Assembly: GCF_026212465.1 (NCBI RefSeq)
Contig: NC_080055.1
Span: 21,053,252 to 21,117,251, forward strand
DNA from: Amaranthus tricolor
Taxonomy: Eukaryota; Streptophyta; Magnoliopsida; Caryophyllales; Amaranthaceae
Reading direction: 5' to 3'
Length of the DNA: 64,000 bases
Below the pieces are notes generated by a model. That model was not told where the DNA came from. It made no database searches and worked only from the letters and a program-made list of their open reading frames with translations. Positions 31,753-44,189 of this stretch are shown piece by piece (the stretch's first letter is position 1; each line of letters begins with the position of its first letter). Made by a program: the position numbers and the translations under genes.

Positions 31753-31928
31753 CCTATGTTACTTGGACTCGAGTACTGATGCCGGATACTGGTACGTGTC
31801 CAAGTGTTAGATATGTCTAAATATTCATTTTATGCCTAAATTGAAGAGACTAAGTGCCATACCAATATCCGAGCATCAAGGATCAGACAGGGGTACGTGA
31901 AGCAAAATGAAGAGTCCGAGAAACATAG
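31753..31928. mobile_element. hAT-like MITE in the last HMA intron
   Basis: The left end is CTATGTTACTTGGACTC. The right end, reverse-complemented, is CTATGTTTCTCGGACTC (15 of 17 match). A direct repeat CACTAGG flanks the element (31,746-31,752 and 31,929-31,935). The 7-8 bp TSD suggests hAT origin. Confidence 0.75.
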
Positions 31929-32209
31929 CACTAGGTCTAGTCGTATAAAGATAAACCTGCTCTTGTGCACGCATAGCTGTAGACCGACTATATCCAGTAA
32001 GCATAGAAGTCTTTACACCCATAGATTTCACTTCTTTAATCGCTTCTGCAGCCCCTGATCGACAGTCGTCTGATAGACTAAAAGCATATCTCCTTCACAG
32101 TAAATATATCCACAAGGACGTGCTTCCTTCGTTTGATCTTCAGTTTCGACAGTAGTAGCTATCATTAAGTTTTACAAAAACAAATCAAAACAGACTATTC
32201 AAAATAATG

Positions 32210-32310
32210 AAGCTGTTCAAAATGGTCGGTTTTAGGCTATTCTTGGGCAAATTTGAGCGAATCGCGAATTCAAAAGGCAAAGTATGTCACACTGGTTAGG
32301 CATAAACATA
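32210..32310. repeat. Dispersed repeat S, copy 2
   Basis: ATGGTCGGTTTTAGGC, TTCTTGGGCAAATTTGAGCG and AATTCAAAAGGCAAAG match the segment at 18,355-18,475 in subtilase intron 9. It lies at the 3' side of HMA exon block 7. Confidence 0.55.
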
Positions 32311-33212
32311 TTTGTAGTTGCTTAACAATTGTGCAGTTGGCCTTTTGACCGAGCCTCTGGTTTCCAATGTAGATGACTCTTCCATCTATTTTTCCCGAAA
32401 CCCCTTCTCCTGGATAATTCTCAAAGTCTTCCACATTTCAGACTTTTGCTCAACACTTTGAGACTTCCCATACTCATCAAGTACCGTTGCAATAGGATGG
32501 CTCGACTTGCTTTCAATGCTCGACACCCTTTCAACAGTCAAAAAAAGTTTCATTAATTTGGTGGTAAGTAGTAACTGTACTCTATACCTGCACTATGATT
32601 TACAACACAGCCTAAAGTTCTAGTTTCCTCAAAAGAACACCTACCAATAAAGTAGAGTTTTCGAAGTAATGTCATCAGAAAATGATTGAAAATTCTTCAA
32701 GGTGAAGTCACCTCTTGTTAATGTTCCGGTCTTATCGAATGCTATGTGTTTGACTTTGGCAAGAAGTTCAAGATAGTCTCGTCCTTTGATCAGAAGCCCT
32801 GAAGTTGCTGCTCTTGAAAGTGCACAGAATGTTTCTACCGGTGTTGAAAGAATAAGACCGCAAGGGAAGGCACTCACTAAAACAACTAATGCTAAGTAAA
32901 ACCAATGTTTTCTGTCATGAAGTTTCATTGCGGCTGGAACCAGCTGATATTAGAACGGCTACAACAAAAACCAAAAAGAAACCATTTTAAAGCAAAATCA
33001 ATAACGTAAAACGAAGTTTTAATTAGTATATCATCATTACTATCATGCTTACAATGTGTTGGAAAAACTATCCACATGTGATCCCACAGAACTAGAAAGA
33101 GGTTGACCAACATATATCATGATTGAAAATGTAACCTAACCATTTTTGCTACTGCACAATCCTCAGCAAGAGCAGTTGTTTTTACACTCACATGACCTAA
33201 CATTTTAGATTG

Positions 33213-33470
33213 TCAAAGAATCCATTGGAAAAATGAGCAAGCTTGAGTATAAGCTAATATGGAGAGAATGAACTTAGAGAGAACATGAGAAAAGAAAGAA
33301 ATGAAAAACTGAATTATTATTATTATTGTTATTATGTCTATGTTACAAGCTGAGAATACATCTTATATATAAGAGATAACTAACTTCAATAGAAACAAAC
33401 TTACAGCTAAAACTTCTAACTAAAAACTAACGGCTATTACTTGTACATAATAAGCTATGTATAACCAACA
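33213..33470 (-). repeat. 3' LTR of the Copia element
   Basis: 258 bp. On the minus strand it begins TGTTGGTTATACATAGC. Its last base pair has changed from CA to GA (TTTGA). It has a (TTA)n microsatellite in the middle, and the TATATAAG-type AT-rich core near 33,365 could hold the promoter. Confidence 0.95.
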
Positions 33471-35506
33471 TCCCCCCTCAAATGGGGAGGGGAATAAACT
33501 GAGACTCTCAATTTGTGCAAAAACTCATTAAATTGTGGTGAAGGCAAAGTTTTGGTCATAACATCAGCTAACTGATGTCTTGTAGGAAGATAACTAAGCT
33601 GTAGAAGCCCTTCTAAGACCTTCTCCCTTGTGAAGTGACAATCTAATTCAATATGTTTGGTCCTATCATGAAAGACAGGATTTTTGGCAATGTGTAAAGC
33701 AGATTGATTGTCACAATGCAAGGTGACAAGCTTGAGATCATGGAACCCCAACTCTTCCAATAGTCTGACCACCCAAGTTACTTTTGAAGTTGTTGCTGCC
33801 ATTGCTCTGTACTCAGCTTTAGAAGAAGATCTGGAGACCGTTGATTGCTTCTTAGACCTCCATGATATAGGTGACTTTCCTAACAAGAAAATGAAACCAG
33901 TCACTGACCTCCTTGAATCTAGACAAGTAGCCCAATCTGAATCAGAAAAAGCTTGTAAAACAAGCTTATCTGAACTTTGCAACATAGTGCCTTGATTCGC
34001 TGTATGAAACACATATCTTAATGGATGTAGTAATGCATTCCAATGTGGAATTCTTGGTGTCTGCATGAATTGACTGAGATACTGAGTTGTGAAGCTCAAA
34101 TCTGGCCTTGTATTGGTAAGGAAGTTAAGTTTTCCTACCAATGATCTGTATAGTTCTGGTTCCTTTAAAGGCTCTCCCTCTGTGCTTGTTAACTTGCAAG
34201 CTAGTGGAAGAGGTGTAACAACTTTCTTTGTAAAATCTTCATGCTGCTCCACACTTGCTAACAATTCTTTTACAAACCTTTTTTGAGAAATCATGATTCC
34301 ATCAGAAACATAGGTAATTTCTAATCCCAAAAAATAGTGTAACAGACCCAAGTCTTTGATACTGAATTGCTTGTGCAAATGAGCTTTTAAAGTTGTAATA
34401 CTCTCCAATTCATTTCCTGTAACAACTAAATCATCAACATAAACTGCCATTATTACCTCCTTGTCTCCTTGCCTTTTGATAAACAAGGAATGATCATTCA
34501 TGGACTGCTTAAAACCTTGACTGAGCAACTCATCATGAAGCTTTTCAAACCACTGTCTGCTTGCCTGCTTCAATTCATACAAGGACTTCTGAAGTTTGCA
34601 AACCTTGTATTCTGGATTGTCCATGCCTGGAGGAACTCTCATGTACACTTCTTCATGGAGAATCCCATGTAAGAAAGCGTTGTTCACATCTAATTGGTAT
34701 ATGTCCCAATGCTTGTGAACTGCCAATGATAACAAACACCTAATAGTAGTCATTTTGACCACTGGACTGAAAGTCTCTGAGTAGTCTACCCCATATCTTT
34801 GAGTAAATCCTTGTGCTACTAAACTTGCCTTCCTTCTCTCTAATGTCCTATTAGCTTTCAGTTTATTTTTAAACACCCATTTTCATCCAATTGTTCTTTT
34901 GCTTGCAGGTGGATCAGTCAGAACACAAGTTTTGTTATCAAGAAGTGCTTTGATCTCAGCATCCATTGCTGCAACCCAAGATGAATCCCTAGCTGCCTCT
35001 GCATGTGTGCTTGGTTCATTTGATGTGCTATCACTAAAACTCAGCAATGAAAAAACTGAATCATCATTCAAAGAAACGAGATTACACCAATGTGATGAAA
35101 GAGTTGTAGAACTCTGTATACTATTGCACTTATAGTCTTTCAGATATGAGGGTGGTTTTGAAACTCTTGTAGATTTCCTAGCTGGAATTGGTGGTGTATC
35201 TGAGGAAATATCTGACATAGATGTATCAGTAGAAGACTGTTCTATAGATGATGAGGAATTTGTATTATTTGAAATTTGAGAATTTGATGTCAGAAGAAAA
35301 AGGAATGGATGTTTCAATAAAGGTATTTGTAAGAGGTGTAAACATGGGTAGAAAAATAGGATTGTGACTTTGTTTTTCTGTGTTTGAATAATGTAAAGGA
35401 AGATGGTTCTCATAGAACACAACATGTCTTGAAATGAAAACTTGATTTGTCTCCATATCCAGTAATTTATAACCCTTCTGTGAACTAGAATAACCGATGA
35501 ATACAC
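33455..35506 (-). pseudogene. Copia reverse transcriptase-RNase H region
   Basis: The first part (35,506-34,883) carries the linker and the start of the RT domain (WVAAMDAEIKALLDNKT). It ends at an in-frame TGA between TIG and KWVFK. The second part (34,876-33,455) holds RT with LVAQGFTQRYGVDYSETFSP, LDVNNAFLHG and the catalytic YVDDLVV, then RNase H with SDSDWATCLDSRRSVTGF, KAEYRAMA and LHCDNQSALHIAKNP. The frame runs through the PPT into the LTR. A nonsense change at a usually Cys position separates the two parts. Confidence 0.92.
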
Positions 35507-36983
35507 ATGATGCTGTTCTTGAATGAAATTTCTTCTTGCCTGGAGCTATGTTGGTTGCAAAACATAAACAACCAAAAACCTTGAGATGTGAAATATCTGG
35601 CTTATGCTTGTATAATCTGTAGTAGGGTGTGTCAAGATTAATGCTCTTCAATGGTGTTTTGTTGATTAAATAAGTAGCACATAGAATACAGTCACCCCAG
35701 AATCTGATAGGCAAATTAGCTTGAAAATACAAAGCTCTCCCAACCTCCAGAAGATGTCTATGCTTCCTTTCCACCACACCATTTTGCTGTGGCGTGTAAG
35801 GACAACTACTTTGTTGAATGATGCCATGTAATTGACAATAAGGCTTCAAATCTCCTTCAACAAGTTCTTGAGCATTATCAGTCCTAATACTCAAAACTTT
35901 TACACCAAATTGAGTGTTGACATAACTACAGAAATTTGCGAAAATCTTAGGGACTTCAGATTTGGATTTTAGCAAATGTACCCAAGTAAACCTGCTATAA
36001 TCATCCTCAATCGTCAAAAACTGATTACAACCAGTATATGTTTTATTGATATATGGTCCCCACAAATCCATGTGTAACAATGCAAATAGAAACTTAGTCC
36101 TGATGCTACTTTGAGGAAAAGACAATTTAGTCTGTTTGTCCTTAGAACAAATCTTACAGATGCTATCATGAACAACAGATTTGACATTACAATATGGCAA
36201 CATTGACTGTAATTGAAGAAAAGGAACATGACCTAATCTGAGATGCCAAAGTTTTTCTTTATTTATTACATTGCTAGAAACTGAAAGACATTTTTTATTG
36301 GATTGATTGATTCCTAAATCTTCAAAATTTCCTGCTTGAACTTCTGTGACTGAGCTTGGTGTAAAACTGTATAAGCCTGCTTGTAGTTTACCAAGTACTG
36401 TTGGCCTCTCTTTCACTGAATGGCCCTGAATATGACAGGTGTTAGAATTGAAAACAACTTGACAGTCCATATCCTCACAGAGTTTTGGAACAGAAATTAG
36501 ATTGAACTGAAAGTCTGGTACATGTAAAACATGCTTTAATTCAATGATTGGGTTAGACTGAAGTCTCACTGTACCAATGTGTTTAACAGGAACTTTCCTC
36601 CCATCAGGAACCCTAATATAGTTCCTGTCACCAGAGAACACAACATACTCACTAAACAAGCTCAAATCACAAGCCATGTGATCTGTAGCCCTACTGTCTA
36701 TAAACCATCTACCATTTACGGATGATAGAAAACAAAATTTACCTGCTAGCATGGCATGTGGTGCATCATGATTGATTTGTTTAGAGTCATTGGATTGCAT
36801 CTTCTCTACCAAAGAAATGAGATGATGATACTGAGACTGTGTGATACCCTTGTCTGCCTCACTACTGCTTCCAATTTCATACTGTGTTCCAGCAATTTCA
36901 TTTGAGTCAGAGAATGTAGCATTAGCCTTTCTTTCTTTGAAAACTTTGAAGTTTGGTGGATAACCATGTAGCTCATAGCACCT
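35265..36983 (-). pseudogene. Copia protease-integrase region
   Basis: Starts within the zinc knuckle just after the TAA stop (RCYELHGYP). The protease site reads WFIDSRATDHM, with Arg in place of the Gly of D-S-G. The integrase has the HHCC zinc finger (WHLRLGH...CKIC) and the DDE residues in HMDLWGP, IRTDNAQE and NGVVERKHRH. The C-terminal core includes LKVFGCLCF and FIGYS. The frame is lost near 35,280, before the reverse-transcriptase region. Confidence 0.92.
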
Positions 36984-37943
36984 TTAATTGCTATGGCCTG
37001 GAATTTGACAATGTGTGCAGAAGTAATAAGGCCTTTTTTCATTGTTTTGTCTGAAACCACCTCTAGCATTACTTACACCACCATCATATTGCCTTGTACC
37101 ACCATTGTAACCTTTGTTATCTCTGCTAGTAGCTGTAGCAAATGACCTAGAACCACTACAACTATTCTTGTATGGTTTGTGGTAAGGCTTGAAATCAGTG
37201 TATTTCCTTTTATCTGCTGCAAATGCCATGTTCTCAGAGTTTTGCATAGCTGAGATGCTCCTGTGTTGTTGTTCTTGAACAAGAAGCCTATAGGCTTGGT
37301 TCACTGAGGGCAATGACTGCATCATTAGCACATTGCTCCTGACATTACTGAAGTCATCACTCAACTTCATGAGAAATTGTATCAACCTTTGTTCTTGTTG
37401 CATCTTGTGTATTTTTTGAGTAAGATTGCAAGTGCATTGATTGCAAGTGCAAGAAGGAAGTGGATAGACGGAGTGGATCTCATCCCAAATTCTCTTGATA
37501 TTAGTGTAAAATTCTACAATATTCTGTGCCCCTTGAGCAATTTCAGACAATTGATGTTCTAGAGCATATAATTGTGGCCCTGAGGTTTGCCCATACCTAT
37601 CCTCTAGGTCCTTCCAGATTTCCCTGGCTGTATTGTAATATAAGACAGACTTGGCAATGGTTGTATCCAAGTTGAAAAAAAGCCAAGAGATGATCAAATC
37701 ATTACATCTCTCCCATGGTTTGCACTCAACAGAATCAGAACTAGGTTTAGGCAAGGAACCATCAACAAACGCAACCTTGTTCTTTGCAGAAAGTGCAATC
37801 AACATACATCTCCTCCAGTCACCATAACCATCTCCATTAAATTTTACAGAAACTAGTTGAGAACTTGTGTCAGAAGGATGAATATAGTATATGGAAGAAG
37901 GATCAGAAGTGAGTGGAAATACAAAAACAAAATCTAAAAGCAT
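36984..37943 (-). pseudogene. Copia gag region, truncated in the zinc knuckle
   Basis: 319 codons from an ATG at 37,943. Recognisable gag motifs include LVSVKFNGDGYGDWRRCM, AREIWKDLEDRYGQ and FLMKLSDDFSNVRSNVLMM. It ends in a CCHC knuckle (YYFCTHCQIPGHSN) in which a TAA stop sits just before the final Cys. The reading frame continues unchanged after the stop. Confidence 0.9.
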
Positions 37944-38604
37944 TTTGTGTAATTTGTCAAAGAAAACCGATCTTGAATAGAGATTGAAAAAGAAAACTGT
38001 GATGAAAAAGATAATTAGTAATGTAATGAATTGAAATATGAAATTGAAATCGAAAGATGAAGTAAAGAATCGAGTATAAGATCAATGGAAAAAAGAATTA
38101 ACCCAAATTCTCAACAAAATTGCACATACTGTATGAAAATCATCAAGAAGTGCATAAGAAAAATGTGATGATCTCGTTGATGCCTCAAGATTGAAATCCA
38201 GAAATGCATAAGAAATGCGAAGAAGATGATGAACATTATTGCTGGCTCTGATTATTTAACAAACTTTCTGACATTATTTAACAAAAACAACAAAGAAATC
38301 AGCAATGCACAAAGAGCAGCAATACAGAATACAGATGCTGATTTCTGACAGCAATTACAGAAATCTGTTGTATGCCCAATTTTGCAATACACACGTTGTT
38401 TAATCTCTTTAAAACCAATCTTTCTTTTAACAAAAAATACACCAAAGACTCACACTATGATTACGTAAGGCTGTAATCAACGAAAATTGGAAAAATCTCA
38501 CCAATCTTGAAATTTCAGAAATTTCAGAAACTCTTCGATCCTCTGTTTGAGTTGATTGTTTGTGAGTCTCCTACTGCCCTTCCTCGAACAAAGCTCTGAT
38601 ATCA

Positions 38605-38862
38605 TGAAAGAATCCATTGGAAAAATGAGCAAGATTGAGTATAAGCTAATATGGAGAAAATGAACTTAGAGAGAACATGAGAAAAGAAAGAAATGAAAAA
38701 CTGAATTATTATTATTATTCTTATTATGTCTATGTTACAAGCTAAGAATACATCTTATATATAAGAGATAACTAGCTTCAAGAGAAACAAACTAACAGCT
38801 AAAACATCTAACTAAAAACTAACGGCTATTACTTGTACATAATAAGCTATGTATAACCAACG
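38605..38862 (-). repeat. 5' LTR of the Copia element
   Basis: 258 bp, ending TTCTTTCA on the minus strand next to the primer-binding site. Its outer base pair has changed from TG to CG. It differs from the other LTR at about 10 positions, all substitutions. Confidence 0.95.
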
Positions 38863-41092
38863 GATTGAAAATGTAATCAACAATATGTAAGAATTTGATT
38901 AAAAAAAATGATAAGTCTTAGCTTGAAAATGCCTTTTTTTCAATTAGGCTAAAGATTTCATGTTCTTTAGTTTCAGATTATAATGGATTATATCAAAATC
39001 GCTCATCAAATGTGTACTTATGTATGTTAGGTTCGACATGATGTTTGCTACCAAGGTCAATTAGAAACAACTTTTTCGTTATCACTAACTAGGATAAGAT
39101 TGTGTATATCAGACCTCTAGAAGCTACTTAATAACATTGGGGAATGAAATATTGTTGTCGAAGAAGTTTGAATAAATGGGGAATAAAAATTTGCCATTTA
39201 CATTAACAGTTCCAGCCCAAACAATAGAACCCTTATGCTTGGGAACAGGATATGACTCCCCAGTTAAAGTTTCTCATCAACTTCACAAGTTCCATCTACA
39301 ACAATCCCATCAATGGGTATGAGTTGGCCTGCCTTAACAGCAAAAATGGTATCTAAATTTACATCTTTGGCATTTACAACTTCTCCTGTTTGTGCTATAG
39401 TTGCCTGTTCTGGTGTCATGCTTACGAGTGATGACATAACCGCGGTTGCCTGAAACACACAAACATGGCAGGAAAGATATTTTGTTATAAACTTCATTTA
39501 GATGTCATAATAGTTGAAGATTTAGGATTATGAACCTTTTGGCTAGCCCTTGATTCGAGCCACTCGGCGATGGTGAAAAGGAAAACTAAAGTACCAGACT
39601 CTAAGTAATCTTGTAACACAAGTGTGCCTACCACTGCCAAAAACCAGGTTACATATTATGTTAGAAACTAGAAGAAAATGCTCTAGTTAACCACTTTCAT
39701 CAACCATCTTTGAGAATTTACTTAAGTTCTAATTAGAAAAGCTTAATCTAATAAGAAAGCAAATAAACCGAAAAGAATTATCCAACATTATGTAGTTTAC
39801 TATGCAATTTCGTTCATTCGCGATGCAGCAAAATCTTTCCCAATCTCCTAAATTAGTGGCCTTAAATGCTTGAAGCAATGGAACAGTAAGCTACAGCCTA
39901 CAATGCAACGTCGAATTGTATGAATGGACAAAAGCAACAAGCTTCCATATTTTGGAAAAAATTTGCACTTTGCATTAAATGACCCACTTCACCACCAATG
40001 GGATAACCGCATGTTGATGATAAAATACGTACCTGCTATAAGCATAAGAATGCTGACGTCAACGCTGAAATTCCTAAAAGCAAAAGAGGCTCTGAAAAGA
40101 ATAGGCCAAACCCCATCAGCAACAGCCAAAAGCAGCAAGTGACAGCCATTGAAGAGGGTGGTATACATACTTCAGAATTGAGAGTGCAAACAATAACCCA
40201 CATAAAATTACATAAGGGCTTGGCCATTTTCCCCTGTAGTTTGCTTTCCCTATTGCTCTTACATTTGCTTCTTGCCGAGCTTGGTTCAATGCCTTCACTG
40301 TTAATAACAAGGATCATTATTTCAATTTTGATGAGCAAAAACTAATACATCTTGCGTTCTAAATTACCTGCAATATTGAAAAATGACACTATTCATCTAT
40401 CACTCTTAATTTGTGATTAATTTTAATATATAACTTAAAACATAGTCATGTACTCCTTAGATCGTCTTGTTTTATTTGTGTTTTTTGAAAGTTTATTAAT
40501 ATCAAAATACTTGCAATATTTGTTTTTTCATGCAGTTTAATGCACTATAGCTAATTTATTAGTCGATACCATTCACATCAATTTAACTTGTTTTCATATC
40601 AACTTATGATTAACTAACCAACTTTATGGGTAAATGTACGAAATATACTTCTATTAATCCAATTATTAGTAATATCTACTTCAAAAAAAATAAGTTAATA
40701 TTATATTATTTATTTAAATTCTATATTATATTTGAATGTATTATTGTGATATAATTTTATGTTTATCATGAAAAATATATTGCTTATAATAATAAAAACA
40801 AATATTTATTAATTTGTTGAATATTCATCTTTTTATTATTAGAGTTTTTATGGGCAAAAAGAAATATAATTGTGACACATATCATAAAATTTACAGCTTT
40901 AGTATATACTATGGATAGATTCTAACATTTTGTATGATTAATCACATGGAGTATCATTTCAATTAATTTAAAAATCATAGCAATATTATCAACTCCATAC
41001 TTTCATTTCCGAAAAGAAAATTTACTGCATACTTTTTTTGGCTATTTTATAATGTTATGTACCAGCTATTTTTCAAAAACTTGTAATACAAT

Positions 41093-41300
41093 CACTACAA
41101 AAAAAAATCAGATTCGGCTATAAAAAAAGTTTCGGTCCAACATTGGTAACAAAAATGACTAAAAAAATGTTTGTCGCTAATTATATAGGCAGCAAAAAAA
41201 CAATTCCGAATTTCATAGTTACTTTTTTGTCGCCAATATTTTCACCAAAATATAGGAAGCATGAAAAAAGATCATATTTGACTTTCTGTAGGAGGGAAAT
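41093..41300 (+). mobile_element. CACTA-like 5' terminus
   Basis: CACTACAAAAAAAAATCAG resembles the CACTACAAGAAAA ends of plant CACTA elements. It is followed by repeated TTTGTCGC-type subterminal motifs (near 41,170 and 41,228). The opposite end was not identified. Lies in the large first intron of the HMA pseudogene. Confidence 0.4.
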
Positions 41301-41491
41301 TTCGGTTATACCCAACCAATATAAATTCAAATGCTTCTCAATTTTATTACTATTTTTGAAATTGGTTTCCTCAAAAATTAATATTTCTTTGCATAAAGAG
41401 AAAAATTCTCTAAAAATATAAGGTATGTTTATAAATTAATTGTTTCTATAGTTTTAGTTTTAGTTTTTATTTATGTATGACTATTATATGT

Positions 41492-41494
<3 letters not shown>

Positions 41495-41569
<75 letters not shown>
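41495..41569. repeat. (AT)n microsatellite
   Basis: An uninterrupted AT dinucleotide run of about 75 bases. Confidence 0.95.
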
Positions 41570-41572
<3 letters not shown>

Positions 41573-41906
41573 CTTTAATATAGAGTTCATATGGGAGTTA
41601 GATGAATTCTTGAAATTCGCTTTTAGTTGAATTTGTTTAATGGTAATTATGTGCACCCGAGTACAACAAGTATTATGGTCCACTGACTGGAGGCTGGTGA
41701 AAGAAGAGAAGTATATTCTGAAATTTACCGTATTGGGAAATTAACATGATCTAAGCCAGATAATACAAAGATTTTGCTAATAAATTAATTTTTTCATTGA
41801 TAAGTTATTTCTTAGATTCATGAAAATCATAACTTTATCTCTAGCTTAAAAATTCTCGTAAGGAATATTCACTGAAATTTTTAAAAAATTGTATCTCTTA
41901 GATGGT

Positions 41907-42202
41907 GGGGTCAAATAACTAACTCAACTAAAAACTTAAGTTGATAGTTAAGGCCCCTGGATATATGTTAAATTCTCTAACACGCTACTTAACACAAGAG
42001 CCCTTTGTGTTAGAAGTGTGAATGCAGTACATGTCCTCCTCATACCTGGCGTTGAATATTTCATTTTAAATGAAGGAAAGTTAAAATTTGAACCTCCAAG
42101 CACTTGTCACGGTGGCTGTGATACAAAGTCAAGAAAGCAACTCAACCAAAAGTATAAGTTAATAATTAAGGCACCGGCCAAGATATGTTATATACTCTAA
42201 CA
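41907..42202 (-). mobile_element. TRIM-like element, copy 4
   Basis: Both short terminal repeats are present (TAACTCAACTAAAAACTTAA...TTCTCTAACA and CAACTCAACCAAAAGTATAA...TACTCTAACA). Internal markers include AGAGCCCTTTGTGTTAGAAG, GTCCTCCTCATACCTGGCG and GGCTGTGATACAAAGTCAAG, a decayed primer-binding site. Lies in HMA intron 1. Confidence 0.65.
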
Positions 42203-42924
42203 AATGATGATATTATTTTATTGGTTAATAAAGTTGATGGAGAAAAAGTGAGGATTATAGGCATCAAAAAATATATAAAATAATGTTAGTTGAAAAAATA
42301 TAGGGAACACAGACATTAAAAAATATTAAATAAACTTAGTGGAAGATAAGTAGAAACCATAAGCATTATACAAATGTAGATTTAAAATTAGTAAAAATAT
42401 ATAGAGATCATAAACATTAAAAAATATTAATACTTCTATCAGAGTTACTAAGATTAATTATTATGTTTATAAATTAAAAAAAATCTTAAGGAGAACAATG
42501 AAATTCCCAAATTACAAATGAAAATTTTTATATAACCCAATGGGTAGTTCATATCTAAACCAAATTGCATCAAATTATAGTAAATTTTAGAGTAAAACTC
42601 AACAGATAGGCTGTTTCTAAGTGAACCAAATTCAGCCAAATTACACCAAAGTGTCATACATTTAAGGGAGTGTTTGATATGAATGAAAATGTAATGGAAA
42701 AATAATAATGTATGAAGAGAATTAAAGATAATGTTAAGTGTTATCATCAACAATAATTGTTTGTTATAAATAGATGTTAAAAGGTCTCCATTATCCTCAT
42801 GAAACAAATTAGATTAACCCAATCTCATAACAAACACCAACAAAATTAGTTATGTAAATGTTGTTCTTGAACCTAAGATATCATACCAAACACCCCATTA
42901 CACTTTGAAACTTAGACAAAAATT

Positions 42925-43360
42925 AGCCATTTTTTTTACTGATTTTTTCTATAATAATCTCAATTTTTAATTAAATATGAATAATTCCAACTATAAAAAA
43001 TGTTTGCTAAGAATGCACCAAGATAATCTCATACCTATACAAGTTATTTTTCATAAAAAAAAAATAAAATAGTAAATACAAAATTAAATTATTAAAAAAT
43101 TATAAAATTATAAAAAATTAAAAAGAGAAATCAAACAAGTCTATTTTTTTATTTTAGCTTTTAATTTTTAATATTTTTGATTTTTTTATTTTTCTTTTTT
43201 TGGTAGCAATTAAAGTGTAAAAACCGATCACTGTTTGAGCAACAATGTTATTGGGTAAGTAATCCTAAAATTAGAATTATTCATAGTTAATCAAAAATAT
43301 GGATTATTGTAGGAAAATCAATAAAATATTGAATTGTTCTGGATAATTTTTCCTAAAACT
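42925..43360. mobile_element. Foldback MITE, family B, copy 2
   Basis: A diverged relative of 23,859-24,303. It has CTATAATAATCTCAATTTTT, ATGAATAATTCCAACT and TGTTTGCTAAGAATG on the left, with inverted counterparts on the right ending GGATAATTTTTCCT. It is AT-rich between the arms. Confidence 0.55.
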
Positions 43361-43390
43361 TATTGAGTACGTAAAGGTGATTTGTAAATA

Positions 43391-44070
43391 TGATAAGTGC
43401 AATTATTTGCACTTATTCATGTCACTTTTATGCTCCTTATGTGATGTTTTAGTGGGTTTTAGGTAATGTTGATAGTATTGTTTGATATTTTTGTCTCACA
43501 TGTTTAATATTGTATTTTATGTAATTTTGAGGCGAAAAATTGGAGTTTTATTAGGTTCCGGGGCTGATAAGAGGATGAAGGTTTGAAGAAATGGCCTAAG
43601 ACCCCTAGGGAAGTGAAGAGATCGAGCCAAACAAGTCCCAAGGGAAAGAAACGAGCCGTAGCTAAAGTGTATCAAAAAGCCACGACCCATCGCTCAGCTA
43701 CTGGAGTCCAGAACAAAAACGACGAGTCGTCCCCAAGATGTCACGACTCGTCGCATATCTACTGATCTGAGGATATTAGTCCAGAGACAAAACGACGAGT
43801 CGTCCCCAGGATGCCACGACTCGTCGCATATCTACTGAAGTCATCAGAGCATTCCAGAGCCAATGCGACGAGTCGTCCCACATATGCCACGACTCGTCGC
43901 AAACTTTCTGAAGTACCTATTATAGTAGTATTAGTTTCTCAACCCAACTACCGTTTGATCCATGTCTCGTAGTCATAAATCGAACAAATTAGTTAACTCG
44001 CTTCCCTGAGTTCGACCCGTATAGCTACACCTACACCTTACGCTTGCAGTTAATTTAAAATTTACAAATC
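43391..44070 (+). mobile_element. Gypsy-type solo LTR (Tat/Athila-like) with tandem palindromes
   Basis: Begins TGATAAGTGCAATTATTTGC, a start I associate with Tat/Athila-like LTRs. Near the end it has CTCGCTTCCCTGAGTTCGACCC, typical of the same LTRs. The 3' border is uncertain (near 44,070, TTTACA), and no exact TSD was found. Between 43,715 and 43,905 three spaced units each pair GACGAGTCGT with ACGACTCGTC. Lies in HMA intron 1. Confidence 0.6.
43715..43905. repeat. Three stem-loop repeats GACGAGTCGT/ACGACTCGTC
   Basis: Units near 43,718, 43,793 and 43,865 have the form GACGAGTCGTCC, about 10 bases, then CACGACTCGTC. The perfect stem is 10 bases, or 12 in the third unit, where it is flanked by GC. 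The period is about 72-76 bases. An eroded unit may precede them (ACGAGCCGT...ACGACCCATCG). Confidence 0.8.
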
Positions 44071-44189
44071 AGAATACATGTAAAGTGTCTAACTACATAT
44101 AATAAAAAATCAACTAAAGTTAAATATCATTTTTTTATAAATTTTTAAGTTAATGTAATCATAATTGGATATACTCAAAAGCCAACAAA

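Larger units (their letters stand above)
33213..38862 (-). mobile_element. Ty1/Copia retrotransposon, complete but inactive
   Basis: A 5,650-bp element flanked by the 5-bp duplication GATTG (33,208-33,212 and 38,863-38,867). LTRs of 258 bp lie at both ends. On the minus strand the primer-binding site TGATATCAGAGC follows the 5' LTR, and a purine tract TTGAGGGGGGA precedes the 3' LTR. Gene order is gag, protease, integrase, reverse transcriptase, RNase H, the Copia order. Coding is broken by a stop in the gag zinc knuckle (36,984-36,986), a frameshift near 35,280 and a stop at 34,883-34,885. The protease motif DSG reads DSR. I count 10 differences between the LTRs (about 3.9%), so the insertion is fairly young. 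It lies in an HMA intron in the same orientation as the gene. Confidence 0.96.

Noticed and set aside
35899..37562. Plus-strand and frame-shifted ORFs across 33,700-37,600
   Set aside because: Shadows of the Copia gag and pol regions on the minus strand.
43715..43905. CRISPR-like array
   Set aside because: Spaced palindromic repeats resemble one, but the window is plant nuclear DNA, there are only three units, spacers are related to each other, and they lie in a gypsy-like LTR.
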